Below, piece after piece: positions 26,803-36,816 of a stretch of 64,000 bases of DNA (positions are counted from its first letter, which is position 1; the number at the start of each line of letters is the position of its first letter). A program made the translations under genes and the position numbers. The notes under the pieces were generated by a model. The model searched no databases and was not told where the DNA came from. It saw only the letters and a list, made by a program, of their open reading frames with translations. This stretch comes from Streptomyces reniochalinae (lineage in GTDB: Bacteria; Actinomycetota; Actinomycetes; Streptomycetales; Streptomycetaceae): assembly GCF_003323735.1 (NCBI RefSeq), contig NZ_QOIM01000020.1:1-64000 (forward strand), given 5' to 3'.

Positions 26803-27396
26803 ATGCACCGGGCACTGATCGTCGTGGATGTCCAGAACGACTTCTGCGAGGGCGGCAGCCTCGCCGTCACCGGCGGCGCCGACGTGGCGGCCGCCATCAC
26901 CGACCTGATCGGGGACGCGTCCGCCGGCTACCGCCACGTCGTCGCCACCCGGGACACGCACATCGACCCCGGCGACCACTTCTCCGACACCCCCGACTTC
27001 GTCCACTCCTGGCCGCCGCACTGCGTGGCAGGCACCGAGGGCGTCGGCTTCCATCCCAACTTCACCCCCGCCGTCGCCTCGGGATCCATCGAAGCCGTCT
27101 TCGACAAGGGCGCCTACACCGCCGCCTACAGCGGCTTCGAGGGCGCCGACGAGAACGGCCTCTCCCTCGCCGCCTGGCTGCGCGAGCGGAACGTCGCCGA
27201 GGTCGACATCGTCGGCATCGCCACCGACCACTGCGTACGCGAGACCGCGCTGGACGCCGCCGGCGAGGGCTTCCGCACCCAGGTGCTGCTGGACCTGACG
27301 GCGGGCGTCAGCGAGGAGACCGTCCAGCGCGCCCTTGAGGAGCTCCGCGACGCCGGCGTCGAGCTGACCGGCAAGCCGGTCGTCACACCGGCCTGA
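26803..27396 (+). CDS. pncA: Nicotinamidase
   Basis: A 197-residue cysteine hydrolase that converts nicotinamide to nicotinate, the substrate of PncB. The catalytic triad is Asp9 (VDVQNDF), Lys102 (FDKGAY) and Cys144 (TDHCVRET). The metal site is Asp51, His53, His59 and His73 (RDTHIDPGDHF and PPH). The length is normal. The ATG at 26803 follows AAAGGTG. The amide recycling it starts is completed by the pncB product, encoded 415 bp upstream on the same strand. Confidence 0.95.
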   Translation: MHRALIVVDVQNDFCEGGSLAVTGGADVAAAITDLIGDASAGYRHVVATRDTHIDPGDHFSDTPDFVHSWPPHCVAGTEGVGFHPNFTPAVASGSIEAVFDKGAYTAAYSGFEGADENGLSLAAWLRERNVAEVDIVGIATDHCVRETALDAAGEGFRTQVLLDLTAGVSEETVQRALEELRDAGVELTGKPVVTPA

Positions 27397-27495
27397 CGCC
27401 GCCGCCCCTGCGGGTGGCGACCCCGCCTGTGGCGGCCCCGCCCAGCCACGACCACCCCGGACCGCACGCGGCGGCCGGCGGCCTCCCGTGCCGCC

Positions 27496-27534
27496 CCCGT
27501 CCTGCGCCTCCCGGCACAGGGCCCGCAGGACGGG
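27496..27534. terminator. Hairpin between convergent pncA and a hypothetical gene
   Basis: CCCGTCCTGC and GCAGGACGGG are exact 10-base complements with a 19-base loop that can itself partly pair. It ends three bases before the stop of the minus-strand gene. Confidence 0.6.
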
Positions 27535-27536
27535 CC

Positions 27537-28004
27537 CTACGCCGGGGTCGCCCGCAGGAGAGCGGCGATGGGGCGCCAGGAGTGGTGCGCGTCGTCGGGA
27601 ACGGCGCGCCACACCAGGCCCTCGGGGTGGTGCAGCACCGCGGTGACCTCGTCCGCGGTGGGTGGCTCGGTGTTGCCCCGCAGGTAGATCGCCCGCAGGC
27701 CGAGATTGCGCAGGCGGGTGAGGGCACGGGGCCGGTTGGCCGCGTGCACCAGCACCCGGACCCGCTGCTCCTCGCCGGGTCTGCGCACGGTCGCCTCCCG
27801 CACCGTGTGCGGTTCGTCGGCAAACGCCGACCAGCGGCGCGAGGCGGGCAGCAGCCCTGAGCGGCGGGCCGTGCCGCCACCCCCCTCGGCGCTCCGCGCG
27901 CTCGGGGCAGCGGGCGCCGCGCCGTGCGGCTCGCGCGGCACCGGAAGCGTCAGCGCGACGATCACGCTGCCGTCCGGCAGCCTGACGAATCCGCCTCCTG
28001 ACAT
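27537..28004 (-). CDS. Conserved hypothetical protein
   Basis: A 155-residue soluble protein. The N-terminus, MSGGGFVRLPDGSVIVALTL, looks like a beta-hairpin. A variable Pro/Ala/Ser stretch follows, then a compact domain from ATVRRPGEEQRVRVLVHAAN to WRPIAALLRATPA with alternating strands and helices. I do not recognise the family. The ATG at 28004 is chosen because GGGGGAG lies about 9 bases upstream; an ATG three codons earlier abuts that site. It is convergent with pncA and has an unusually AT-rich upstream region. Confidence 0.7.
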   Translation of the reverse strand: MSGGGFVRLPDGSVIVALTLPVPREPHGAAPAAPSARSAEGGGGTARRSGLLPASRRWSAFADEPHTVREATVRRPGEEQRVRVLVHAANRPRALTRLRNLGLRAIYLRGNTEPPTADEVTAVLHHPEGLVWRAVPDDAHHSWRPIAALLRATPA

Positions 28005-28713
28005 GATCACCATCTCCCCCGTGAGACTCGTTCGGGTACGTCCTGTCCGGGGCCGCCGAGGAGCAGCCCCACCAGGCATCTAAACGCGATCGCGCGCCGA
28101 TCGCCAGGGGGTAACGGATGATCATGTTTTGACCTGCAACGATGCAAACAAATTCATTCCTGGGTTGCACGACCGTCGATCACCCGTTCCCGGAACCGCC
28201 CATTCTGGCATCTTCACGCCCCCTTTACAGCGGGTAATCAGCCCACCTGTGCGCCCTTTTTGCCAGCTTTTACCCCTCTTGTCCGCAGTAGTTGAACCGG
28301 CGACCATCTCCCGCACCTCCATTGGCCGGACCGCTGACGACCCCCCGGAACGCGGCGGGCAGTTGCGGAAGCGGAACGTCCAACTCCCCATCAGATAACG
28401 GGTGCGAACACCGGTGCAGGGGGCTTCGGAGGGAGCACGTACCGTCCCAGCGCGCGGGAGACCACGACAGGGCCCACGGGCGCTTCCCAAGAGCCCCGGC
28501 CCGTCCGCCAGTTGGGACGCCTTGGCCGTCGTGCGTCCGTGCGCCCCCCGTGCAACAGGGGCGTGGGTCAGCTCACGCTTGCGGCGCTTTCCGCCAGGGC
28601 ATCCCGGACCGTAGAGTCGTTCGATGGCGCCCCGTTCGTACCGAGTCAACGAGTAGCGCGCAACGACCCGTTCACGTCCAGACCGTGTCCACTCCCCCGA
28701 GGACGGATCCGCC
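28005..28713. other. 709-bp intergenic region, AT-richer in its first half
   Basis: Bases ~28110-28330 are clearly less GC-rich than the surroundings, with runs such as ATGTTTTGACC and AAACAAATTCATT. Frames here lack the third-position GC bias of real genes. It probably contains promoters for both flanking genes. TGCAACGATGCA at 28135-28146 is a short imperfect inverted repeat. I see no RNA gene I can name. Confidence 0.5.
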
Positions 28714-29040
28714 ATGCCGCGTCCGAACCCCGCCCAACTCCTCTACGGCTCGGCCACCGTCATCTGCTCCACCCTCGCCATGCTGCTGCTCTCCCAGACG
28801 CGTTCGGTCGTCTGGACAGCCGCGATCGCCGTCACGGCACTCGCACTTGGCCTGCTGGTGGCACTGACTGCCCCGTCGGCGCACGCCAGGCTCAGGCGAC
28901 GTGCCTCGGTCGGGCGGGTGACGGCCCCCTCCCCCGCCCAGCCGGCCCGGCACGGTCGGCCCGACGCCCTCACGGCCTCGCATGCCACCGCCGCCCCCGC
29001 CGCATCCGCGACGCCCGCGGGTATGGGGGTCCGCCACTGA
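28714..29040 (+). CDS. Small two-helix membrane protein
   Basis: A 108-residue protein with two hydrophobic segments (~12-27 and ~34-53) separated by a very short turn, then an Arg- and Ala/Pro-rich cytoplasmic tail. GAGGACGG upstream of the ATG supports the start. It shows the strong third-position GC typical of a real gene. No known family is recognised. It converges on the RDD protein gene. Confidence 0.72.
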   Translation: MPRPNPAQLLYGSATVICSTLAMLLLSQTRSVVWTAAIAVTALALGLLVALTAPSAHARLRRRASVGRVTAPSPAQPARHGRPDALTASHATAAPAASATPAGMGVRH

Positions 29041-29077
29041 CGCCGGCCGCCGCCCGCCACGCCTCCCGCGGTCCGGC

Positions 29078-29821
29078 TCAGTCCGCCGCGACCACGACCG
29101 TCTTGGCCGCCTTGTCGTGCAGACACTGCTGGTACGGCTTGTCCCACGTGCAGAACAACACGTTCACCAGCCAGAACAGGAAACCGATGCACGGCACCAG
29201 CGGCGGGATCTGGTAGACGGCGGCCCGCAGCCACCCCGGCGAGCCCGCCGGCACGGCACCGTTTTGCAGTATCGCGACCCGGATGCGCATCAGCTTCTTG
29301 CCGACCGTCTGCCCCGACGTCGTCAGCATCAGGCCCTCGTACACCAGGTAGACGACGGTGTAGGCCAACTGCGGCCAGTAGGCGTATCCGTCGTAGCCGT
29401 TGTCGTACGAGTAGCCGCCCTCGACCAGCCCGGCGATGATGCCGATGGGGATGCCGATGAGGAGCGCGTCGATGATGCGGGCCAGCAGGCGCTTGCCCCG
29501 GGACGCCAGCGGGGGCATCCCCGCGAGGGGGTCGGCGGCGCCCGCCGGGCCGCCGTACGGGTTGTCGTACGGGCTGCCGTAGCCTCCGCCGCCCCCGTAA
29601 CCGCCAGCGCCCCCGTAGCCGCCGCCGCCCGGGGGTGGCGGATTGCCGTAGGGGCCGCCGGTACCGCCTGTGCCGTCCGGCGGCGGGGGCGGAGGCGGTT
29701 CAGCCCCCTGGCCCGACGGCTCCCGTCCGGGGGGCTGCTGGGACCCGCCGGGGTCCGAGGGCGGCTGCTGCGGTCGCTGCGGATTACGGAACGGATCGTT
29801 GTCGGGCTGCTCCGTGCTCAT
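29078..29821 (-). CDS. RDD-family membrane protein with Gly/Pro-rich head
   Basis: A 247-residue protein. The first ~100 residues are low-complexity (PPPPPPDGTGGTGG and GGYGG runs). The RDD domain starts ASRGKRLLARIIDALLIGIP, in which R-x-D sits in the first helix, and ends with WDKPYQQCLHDKAAKTVVV, a C-terminal HDK motif typical of the family. Three membrane segments are predicted. RDD proteins are mostly uncharacterised; some act in ion transport. The ATG at 29821 is conserved in type but lacks a strong ribosome site. The next gene upstream is a second RDD protein. Confidence 0.85.
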   Translation of the reverse strand: MSTEQPDNDPFRNPQRPQQPPSDPGGSQQPPGREPSGQGAEPPPPPPPDGTGGTGGPYGNPPPPGGGGYGGAGGYGGGGGYGSPYDNPYGGPAGAADPLAGMPPLASRGKRLLARIIDALLIGIPIGIIAGLVEGGYSYDNGYDGYAYWPQLAYTVVYLVYEGLMLTTSGQTVGKKLMRIRVAILQNGAVPAGSPGWLRAAVYQIPPLVPCIGFLFWLVNVLFCTWDKPYQQCLHDKAAKTVVVAAD

Positions 29822-29918
29822 GGCCCGAGTGCACAGCCCCGCGCCGCCGGCCGCATCCTTAAGCGGGCCGTTCGGGGGAACAGGCAGGCACCGCGGCCGC
29901 CCGCCGGGGCCGTCGCCG

Positions 29919-30134
29919 CTAGGGAGTGTCTTCGAAGTAGCGGCGTCCGCCCGGAGGGCGGGCCTGGCGGTGTCTGGTGCGTGCGCTCGCAAGGCGGAGG
30001 AGGGAGTCCCTGCGTGGGGGCACCTCCCGGGGCGAACGAAGCCGAGCCCTGGGGGAAGCGGCGACCGACGACAACGCCGCGAGCGTGCGTGCCAGGCGCC
30101 GCCAGGCAGGCGGGACTTTGAAGACACGACCTAG
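29919..30134. mobile_element. 216-bp miniature inverted-repeat element, copy 1
   Basis: The element is bounded by CTAG at each end. Its termini read CTAGGGAGTGTCTTC at the left and, on the complementary strand from the right, CTAGGTCGTGTCTTC: 13 of 15 identical. The inner arms (CTGGCGG, GTGCGTGCGCTCGC) pair with the right half to make one long imperfect hairpin. It has no transposase gene. A copy at 45640-45855 has the same 216-bp length and differs at 6 positions. The right CTAG supplies the TAG stop codon of the neighbouring RDD gene. Confidence 0.9.
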
Positions 30135-32110
30135 AGGCGGAGTTCGGCGCTCGTGCCGCCCTTGGCGACGAACGTGCCCGCCACCTTGTCGTGCCAGCAC
30201 TGCCGCCAGGGACGGTCGAACAGACACCACGCCACGTCGACCACGCCGATCACCAGGACACCGAGGGCTCCGTGGACCAGCCACCGCAGCAGCGACTTCG
30301 CGAACCCCGGCTTGCCGTACCCCTCGATGTTGACCACGCAGATCCCGAACAGCTTCTTGCCGAGTGTGCGCCCCCAACGGGCCGTCGGCAGCACCTCGTA
30401 GAGGAGTCCGAAGACGACGAGCACGCCGAGGACGAGCCCGAGATAGCCGCCGGTGGTGCCGTCCACCAGCCACACCTGCCGCGTCACGCCCGCCTGCTCG
30501 ACGGCGTCGATCTTGGCCTCGATGTGGTCGACGGCCTTGCCCACGAACGGGAACGCGGCGGCCGCGCCCACCGCGAGGGTGAGCACCAGGTCGACGAGCC
30601 TGGCACCGAGCCGCCTGCCCAGCGCCGCGGGACGCGCCTCCTGCGCCGCCACCCGGGAGAACGGGTCGTCGACGGGCGGCCGCCACGGCGTCACGGCGTC
30701 GGGTCCGCCCGACTGCGGCTGCGCGGGCAGGCCCGCGACCTGCTGGTGAGCCGGGGGACCCGAGGGCGCGGGGTGCGACCAGGAGGGCGCGACCGCCCCC
30801 TGCGCCGCCGCACCGTCCGCCCGCACGGGTGACATCGCCGCGGCCTGCGCGGGCGCGCCGTGCCCAGGCCCCTGCCCCGGAGCGCCCGACGCCTCCCGCT
30901 GCCCCGGCAGGGCCGGTGCCTGTTCCTGTCGGGGCAGCAGCTGCCCGGGGGCGTGGGCTTGCGGTTGTGCCTGGGCCTGGGGTTGCTGTTGTGCCTGGCG
31001 TCGCGGATGGTCCTGCGCTTGGGCCTCGGCCTGGGCTTGCGCCGGTGCCGGCATCTCGGCCGCCGGTGCGGCAGAGGCGGGAGAGGCAGGCCCACGTCCC
31101 ACCGGAGGAACGCCCGGAGCCGCTCCGCTGCGCGCGGGCGCTCCCTGCTCGCTCGCGTCGGCACGCCTGGAGGCCGAACCACTTGTGACGGTCGGCCCCG
31201 CCGGACCGGGCCCGGCCTGTGCCGGGTCCGCACGGCCGGGGCCCGCCTGACCCGGCACGCGGCCGTCCGACTGCTCCGGCACCGTGCGTCCCGGTGCCGC
31301 AGCGCCGTGCCTGGACCCCTGAGATGCCAGCTCGGTCCGGGGCGGCTTCGCGGGTGCTTCCTGCCGGGACTGCCGGGGCTCTCCGGGGCGCCGGCCCGGG
31401 AGGGCTTCGGCGCTGCCCTGTCCGGCGCTGTCAGCCGTGCGCTCCGCGGCACTGTCCGCGTCGGGCGCGTCGGGTGTGGCGGGTGTGCCGGTACGGCGGT
31501 CGGGGCCCAGCACCTCGGAGCGGCGGAGGCCGACCGTGTGTTCGCGGCCGCCCGACGCCGCGGGGTTCACGCCCTCGGGCGTGGGCGTGGCTGCCGGGTC
31601 GGGCGCCGTCGCGCCCAAGGAGGGAGCGTCCGTGCCCCAGCCGCCGCGCGGGTCCGCAGGCGGGCCGAAGCCCGCCTGGGCCGGCACGTCCGCGCGGCCG
31701 CCCCCGGCGGGACCGGTGCCAGGACCGGCGTCTGCGGGGGCTGCCGCCGCGTTGCTTCCGGTACCGGCGCCCGCGTCCGCCACGCTACCCGCGCCCGCAC
31801 CCGTGTCTGCGTCTGCGTCTGCGTCTGCGTCGAGGAAGACCGGTCCTGTCTCGTCGGACGGTGAGCGGCGCGGTCTGGCGGGCGGCCCGGCGGGGCCCTC
31901 CTGGCCTGCCGTGGCAGGCGGCGTGGGGGCGGTGGCGGGAGAGGACGCCACGGGCGGGGGCGCGGGCATGGGTTCGCCCTCGCGCGGCTCCGGACGACTG
32001 GTGCCGGGCACCCACGACGTGCCGTTCCAGTAGCGGATGTACCCGGGGATGGACGGATCCGGGTAGTACCCCGCACGGGGTACCTCACCATGAGCACCGG
32101 AGGGCCCCAC
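30131..32110 (-). CDS. DUF2510-RDD protein with long disordered middle
   Basis: A 659-residue membrane protein. Residues ~13-37 (AGYYPDPSIPGYIRYWNGTSW) are a DUF2510 domain. About 440 residues of Ala/Pro/Gln/Gly-rich sequence follow, including a (DA)n stretch. The C-terminal ~160 residues are an RDD domain beginning LGRRLGARLVDLVLTLAVGA and ending in DRPWRQCWHDKVAGTFVA. The GTG at 32110 is preceded by GGGGAG and GGAGG; a TTG three codons earlier is possible. Its stop codon TAG lies within the CTAG end of the miniature element. It is probably cotranscribed with the shorter RDD gene in its ancestral form. Confidence 0.82.
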   Translation of the reverse strand: MGPSGAHGEVPRAGYYPDPSIPGYIRYWNGTSWVPGTSRPEPREGEPMPAPPPVASSPATAPTPPATAGQEGPAGPPARPRRSPSDETGPVFLDADADADADTGAGAGSVADAGAGTGSNAAAAPADAGPGTGPAGGGRADVPAQAGFGPPADPRGGWGTDAPSLGATAPDPAATPTPEGVNPAASGGREHTVGLRRSEVLGPDRRTGTPATPDAPDADSAAERTADSAGQGSAEALPGRRPGEPRQSRQEAPAKPPRTELASQGSRHGAAAPGRTVPEQSDGRVPGQAGPGRADPAQAGPGPAGPTVTSGSASRRADASEQGAPARSGAAPGVPPVGRGPASPASAAPAAEMPAPAQAQAEAQAQDHPRRQAQQQPQAQAQPQAHAPGQLLPRQEQAPALPGQREASGAPGQGPGHGAPAQAAAMSPVRADGAAAQGAVAPSWSHPAPSGPPAHQQVAGLPAQPQSGGPDAVTPWRPPVDDPFSRVAAQEARPAALGRRLGARLVDLVLTLAVGAAAAFPFVGKAVDHIEAKIDAVEQAGVTRQVWLVDGTTGGYLGLVLGVLVVFGLLYEVLPTARWGRTLGKKLFGICVVNIEGYGKPGFAKSLLRWLVHGALGVLVIGVVDVAWCLFDRPWRQCWHDKVAGTFVAKGGTSAELRL

Positions 32111-32478
32111 TGCCTCCAACTCCCCTCACCAACGACACCTTTGACCTGTCCCCGGCGGCGCCCTGTGCTGGGCCGCCACCGGCGGCGCGGCGGGAACCTC
32201 CGCCTGTCCAAGGAGGACAGTAACGAAGAAGACCGCCCGGGGAGGAAGCAGACGGGTGTGAAGCCCGCCTTCGAGCGAACCTCGAACGGCTCGCGGCCGC
32301 GCTCGTCACCCGCTCGTCACCTGCCCGTACCCGGTGTCGCACGGCCCGGCGAGGAGTCCTGGGAAAAAAGTCCCGGGAAAGTCCCGGAACCCGTGTAACG
32401 AACCGCGGGGGACGGCCTCTAACTCTGTGCGGGCCTCGCGCAGCGGCTCGCACAGCGACAGAGGAAAGGGCGCAGGCT
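32111..32478. other. Divergent intergenic region, RDD gene to ssgG
   Basis: This 368-bp region holds the promoters of a minus-strand RDD gene and of ssgG. Frames here are short and lack codon bias. A run of AAAAAAGTCCCGGG near 32364 is the most AT-rich point. I see no convincing operator. Confidence 0.45.
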
Positions 32479-32889
32479 ATGCACACCGTCGTCGAACGTG
32501 AAGTCGAGATGAGGCTCGTCCTCGCGCCGGAGCGCAGCGTGGCCGTCCCGGCTCGGCTCAGCTACCGCACGGACGATCCCTTCGCCGTCCACGTGACCTT
32601 CCACATCCACTCCATGACCCCGGTCCGCTGGACGTTCGCGCGGCAACTGCTGGTCCAGGGCGTCGCCCAGCCGTGCGGGGACGGTGACGTGCGGGTGTGG
32701 CCGACCAGCGTGGTGGGCCGGAAGGTGGTGTGCATGGCCCTCAGCTCGCCGCACGGGGACGCGTTGCTGGAGGCGCCCGCCCCGGTGCTGGCGGCCTGGC
32801 TCGAACGGACGCTGCACGCGGTCCCGGAGGGCGACGAGCAGAACGCGATGGGCCTGGACGCCCAGTTGAGCGAGCTGCTGCGGCCATGA
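32479..32889 (+). CDS. ssgG: SsgA-like sporulation cell-division protein
   Basis: A 136-residue SALP-family protein, found only in morphologically complex actinobacteria. The pattern RLSYRTDDPFAVHVTF, VRWTFARQLL, GDVRVWP and VVCMALSSPHGDALLEAP closely follows SsgB-type sequences. SALPs guide septum placement and peptidoglycan work during sporulation; SsgG is reported to affect septum localisation. The symbol rests on position two genes from hppD as in S. coelicolor, so I hold it with less certainty than the family. AGGAAAGG lies upstream of the ATG. Confidence 0.88.
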   Translation: MHTVVEREVEMRLVLAPERSVAVPARLSYRTDDPFAVHVTFHIHSMTPVRWTFARQLLVQGVAQPCGDGDVRVWPTSVVGRKVVCMALSSPHGDALLEAPAPVLAAWLERTLHAVPEGDEQNAMGLDAQLSELLRP

Positions 32890-32894
32890 GGCGA

Positions 32895-32924
32895 GGCACT
32901 CGGGGCCGGCCGGCCCCGAGTGCC
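32895..32924 (+). terminator. 30-bp perfect palindrome after ssgG
   Basis: GGCACTCGGGGCCGG is followed directly by its exact complement with no spacer, five bases after the stop codon. It will fold into a strong hairpin in RNA. Confidence 0.85.
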
Positions 32925-33493
32925 GTCGGTTCCAGTCGGGTCGAATCGCGGGGCGGCGCGGGGCGCGTTCGGACCGGCGGGGCCCGTTCGGACCGGCGGG
33001 GCCCCGTCCCGCGAAAGAGCACCGCACGGAGGCCCTCCGGACGTGCCCCGACACTCGTTCGGGTGGCCCGCCGGCCCGCCGGTGTCCGTGGGCGCCGGGC
33101 CGGTGGTTTCCCTGGGCACCGGTCCAAAGACGGGGCCTCGGCCTCCCTCGCGCCGTCCTCTCCTCCCGGCCCATCCGGCTGCGGACGCCGACCGAGTCCG
33201 GAGTGGGGGAGCGCCGCCGCTGCGAGCAGGCCCCGCCCCGTGACCTGTCGCTCCCCGCTCCGGTGATCTGTTTCTCCACAGCACCGTGAACTTTTGCCCG
33301 GTGCCCGCCATCTCACCTCACGTACCGGTCGGCGTTCCACGGTTGACGCGCCGGTGGTCAGCGGGCCGGGTCGGCGCCCCCGTCGCCGATCCGGCCCGCT
33401 TCACGTCCGGTCGCCTCCGGCCGCATTCGCTCACGTCACCCTCGCTCTCGGGCACTCAAGGGCTCGGGCTCAAGGGCTCAAGGGCTCAAGGGC
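32925..33493. other. 569-bp gap with short direct repeats
   Basis: No frame here shows proper codon bias. An 18-base unit, CGTTCGGACCGGCGGGGC, is directly repeated near 32967-33003. The stretch 33462-33497 contains four near-exact GGGCTCAA-type units running into the 3' end of the FAD oxidase gene. Nothing else is recognised. Confidence 0.55.
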
Positions 33494-34861
33494 TCAGAAC
33501 AGCTTGCCCGGGTTGAGGATGCCGTGCGGGTCGAAGGCGCTCTTGACGGCGCGGTGCAGATCCAGGCTGACCGGGCCCAGTTCCTCGGCCAGCCAGGTCT
33601 TCTTCAGCAGGCCGACCCCGTGCTCGCCGGTGATGGTGCCGCCCAGCCGCAGCCCCAGTTCCATGATCTCGTCGAAGGAGATCCGGGCGCGGCGGGACTC
33701 GTCCTCGTCGGTGGCGTCGAAGCAGACCGTGGGGTGGGTGTTGCCGTCCCCTGCGTGGGCGCAGACCCCGATGGTCAGGCCGTGCCGCTCGGCGATCTCG
33801 GCGGTGCCGCCCAGCAGGTCCGCGAGGCGGGTGCGCGGGACGCAGACGTCGTCGATCATCGAGGTGCCCTTGACGGCCTCGAGGGCGGTGAGCGCGGCCC
33901 GCCGCGCCTGAAGCAGCATCTCGGACTCGGCCGGGTCCTCGGCCGGCACCACCTCGCTGGCCCCGGCCGCCGCGCACAGGTCGCCGACCGCGCGCAGCTG
34001 CGGTGCGGGGTCCGGCGTGTCGAAGGCCGCGAGCAGCAGGGCTTCGGTGGTCTCGGGGAGTCCCATCTTCGTCATGTCGTTGACGGCCCGCACCGTCGTG
34101 CGGTCCATCAGCTCCAGCAGTGCGGGCGTGTGACCGGCCTCCATGATCCGGCAGACCGCGTCGCAGGCCGCGTCCGTGGAGGGGAACTCGGCGGCGAGCG
34201 CGAGCTGCCGTGAGGGTTCGGCCTTCAGTGCGAGGGTGGCCCGGACGACGATGCCCAGGCTGCCCTCCGAGCCGACGATCAGCCGGGTGAGGTCGTATCC
34301 GGCCACGCCCTTGGCGGTGCGGCGTCCGGTGGTCAGCAGCCGGCCGTCCGCGAGGACGACGTCGAGCCCGAGCACGTATTCGGCCGTCACCCCGTACTTG
34401 ACGCAGCACAGCCCGCCGGATCCGGTGCCGATGTTGCCGCCGATCGTGCACATCTCCCAACTGGAGGGGTCGGGAGGGTAGAAGAGTCCGTGCTCGTTCA
34501 CGGCGCGGGAGAGCGTGGCGTTGACGACGCCCGGCTCGACGACCGCGATCCGGTCGACCGGGTTGATCTCCAGGATGCGGTCCATCCGTACGAGGGACAG
34601 CAGTACGCATCCGTCGGTGGCGTTCGCCGCCCCGGACAAGCCCGTGCGGGCGCCCTGCGCGACGACGGGGGTCCGCAGGCCGTTCGCGGTGCGCATGGTG
34701 TGCTGGACCTGTTCGACGGTGCGCGGTACGACGACGGCCGCCGGGGCGCCGGCGGGGCAGAAGCCGGCCATGTCCTTCGCGTAGGAGGCGAGGACGTCGG
34801 GGTCGGTCAGCAGCGCGTCCTCGGGGAGGCCTTCGGCCAGCCGTTCGATCAGCTCGCTCAT
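33494..34861 (-). CDS. FAD-linked oxidase, GlcD / D-lactate dehydrogenase type
   Basis: A 455-residue flavoprotein that likely oxidises a 2-hydroxy acid such as glycolate or D-lactate. The PCMH-type FAD domain has VVAQGARTGLSGAANA, SSWEMCTIGGNIGTGSGG and VGSEGSLGIVV. The C-terminal half carries CAHAGDGNTHPTVCFD, with the metal-ligand histidines of the family, and ends GEHGVG...FDPHGILNPGKLF. No GlcE or GlcF subunit gene is adjacent, so it may act alone. The ATG at 34861 is the natural start. It follows hppD on the same strand, 133 bp downstream. Confidence 0.9.
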   Translation of the reverse strand: MSELIERLAEGLPEDALLTDPDVLASYAKDMAGFCPAGAPAAVVVPRTVEQVQHTMRTANGLRTPVVAQGARTGLSGAANATDGCVLLSLVRMDRILEINPVDRIAVVEPGVVNATLSRAVNEHGLFYPPDPSSWEMCTIGGNIGTGSGGLCCVKYGVTAEYVLGLDVVLADGRLLTTGRRTAKGVAGYDLTRLIVGSEGSLGIVVRATLALKAEPSRQLALAAEFPSTDAACDAVCRIMEAGHTPALLELMDRTTVRAVNDMTKMGLPETTEALLLAAFDTPDPAPQLRAVGDLCAAAGASEVVPAEDPAESEMLLQARRAALTALEAVKGTSMIDDVCVPRTRLADLLGGTAEIAERHGLTIGVCAHAGDGNTHPTVCFDATDEDESRRARISFDEIMELGLRLGGTITGEHGVGLLKKTWLAEELGPVSLDLHRAVKSAFDPHGILNPGKLF

Positions 34862-34994
34862 GCCCCCAGCCTGGCAGTCGGCGGACGGCACGGGAAGGCC
34901 CCGGACCTGCTGTTCCCGCTGTTCCGGTCTGGGCACCGCCCTGTCACCTGACCGCTGTCACGGGCGGTGGGAGGGCGGGGCCCAGGCTCCCCTC

Positions 34995-36264
<1,270 letters not shown>

Positions 36265-36306
36265 CCTCGCTCCGCCCGAACGCCCACGCCGCAGGGAGAG
36301 GACGCC

Positions 36307-36786
36307 ATGGGCATCGACCGGCTGGACGCGCGCATGCTGGAACTGCTCGCCGAGGAGCCCAGAATCGGCGTGCTGGAGCTGTCCCGCCGACTCGGTGTGG
36401 CCCGCGGGACGGCGCAGGCACGGCTCGACCGGCTGACCTCGGGCGGGGTCATCCGCGGCTTCGGCCCCGAGGTCGACCCGGCCGCCCTCGGCTATCCGGT
36501 CACCGCGTTCGCCACCCTGGAGATCAAACAGGGCCAGGGCGCCGGCGTACGGGCGCACCTGGCGACGGTGCCCGAGGTGCTGGAGCTGCACACCACGACC
36601 GGCAGCGGCGACATGCTCTGCCGGCTGGTGGCCCGCTCGAACGCCGACCTGCAACGGGTGATCGACCTGGTCGTCGGCATCCAGGGCATCGTCCGCGCGT
36701 CCACCGCCATCGTCATGGAGAACCCGGTGCCCCCGCGCATCGTCCCCCTCGTCCGCCAGGCCGCCGACGACAGCGAGCACCGGTGA
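36307..36786 (+). CDS. Lrp/AsnC-family regulator, probably of hppD
   Basis: A 159-residue transcription factor. The N-terminal helix-turn-helix is LDARMLELLAEEPRIGVLEL followed by SRRLGVARGTAQARLDRL. The C-terminal RAM domain (~65-145) contains EVLELHTTTGSGDMLCRLVA with the usual Gly-Asp turn, and is expected to bind an amino acid or aromatic acid effector. GGGAGAGG precedes the ATG at 36307. The divergent arrangement with hppD suggests control of tyrosine catabolism with tyrosine or 4-hydroxyphenylpyruvate as signal. Confidence 0.92.
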   Translation: MGIDRLDARMLELLAEEPRIGVLELSRRLGVARGTAQARLDRLTSGGVIRGFGPEVDPAALGYPVTAFATLEIKQGQGAGVRAHLATVPEVLELHTTTGSGDMLCRLVARSNADLQRVIDLVVGIQGIVRASTAIVMENPVPPRIVPLVRQAADDSEHR

Positions 36787-36816
36787 GGAGGCCCGCACGG
36801 GCCGGAGCGGGTGCGC

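Noticed and set aside
28122..28715. A 197-residue minus-strand frame in the 28-kb gap
   Set aside because: Codon usage lacks the GC third-position bias, there is no start signal, and part of it lies in AT-rich spacer.
32925..33493. A coding gene between ssgG and the FAD oxidase
   Set aside because: Several overlapping frames exist on both strands, but none has a ribosome site, codon bias or recognisable sequence.
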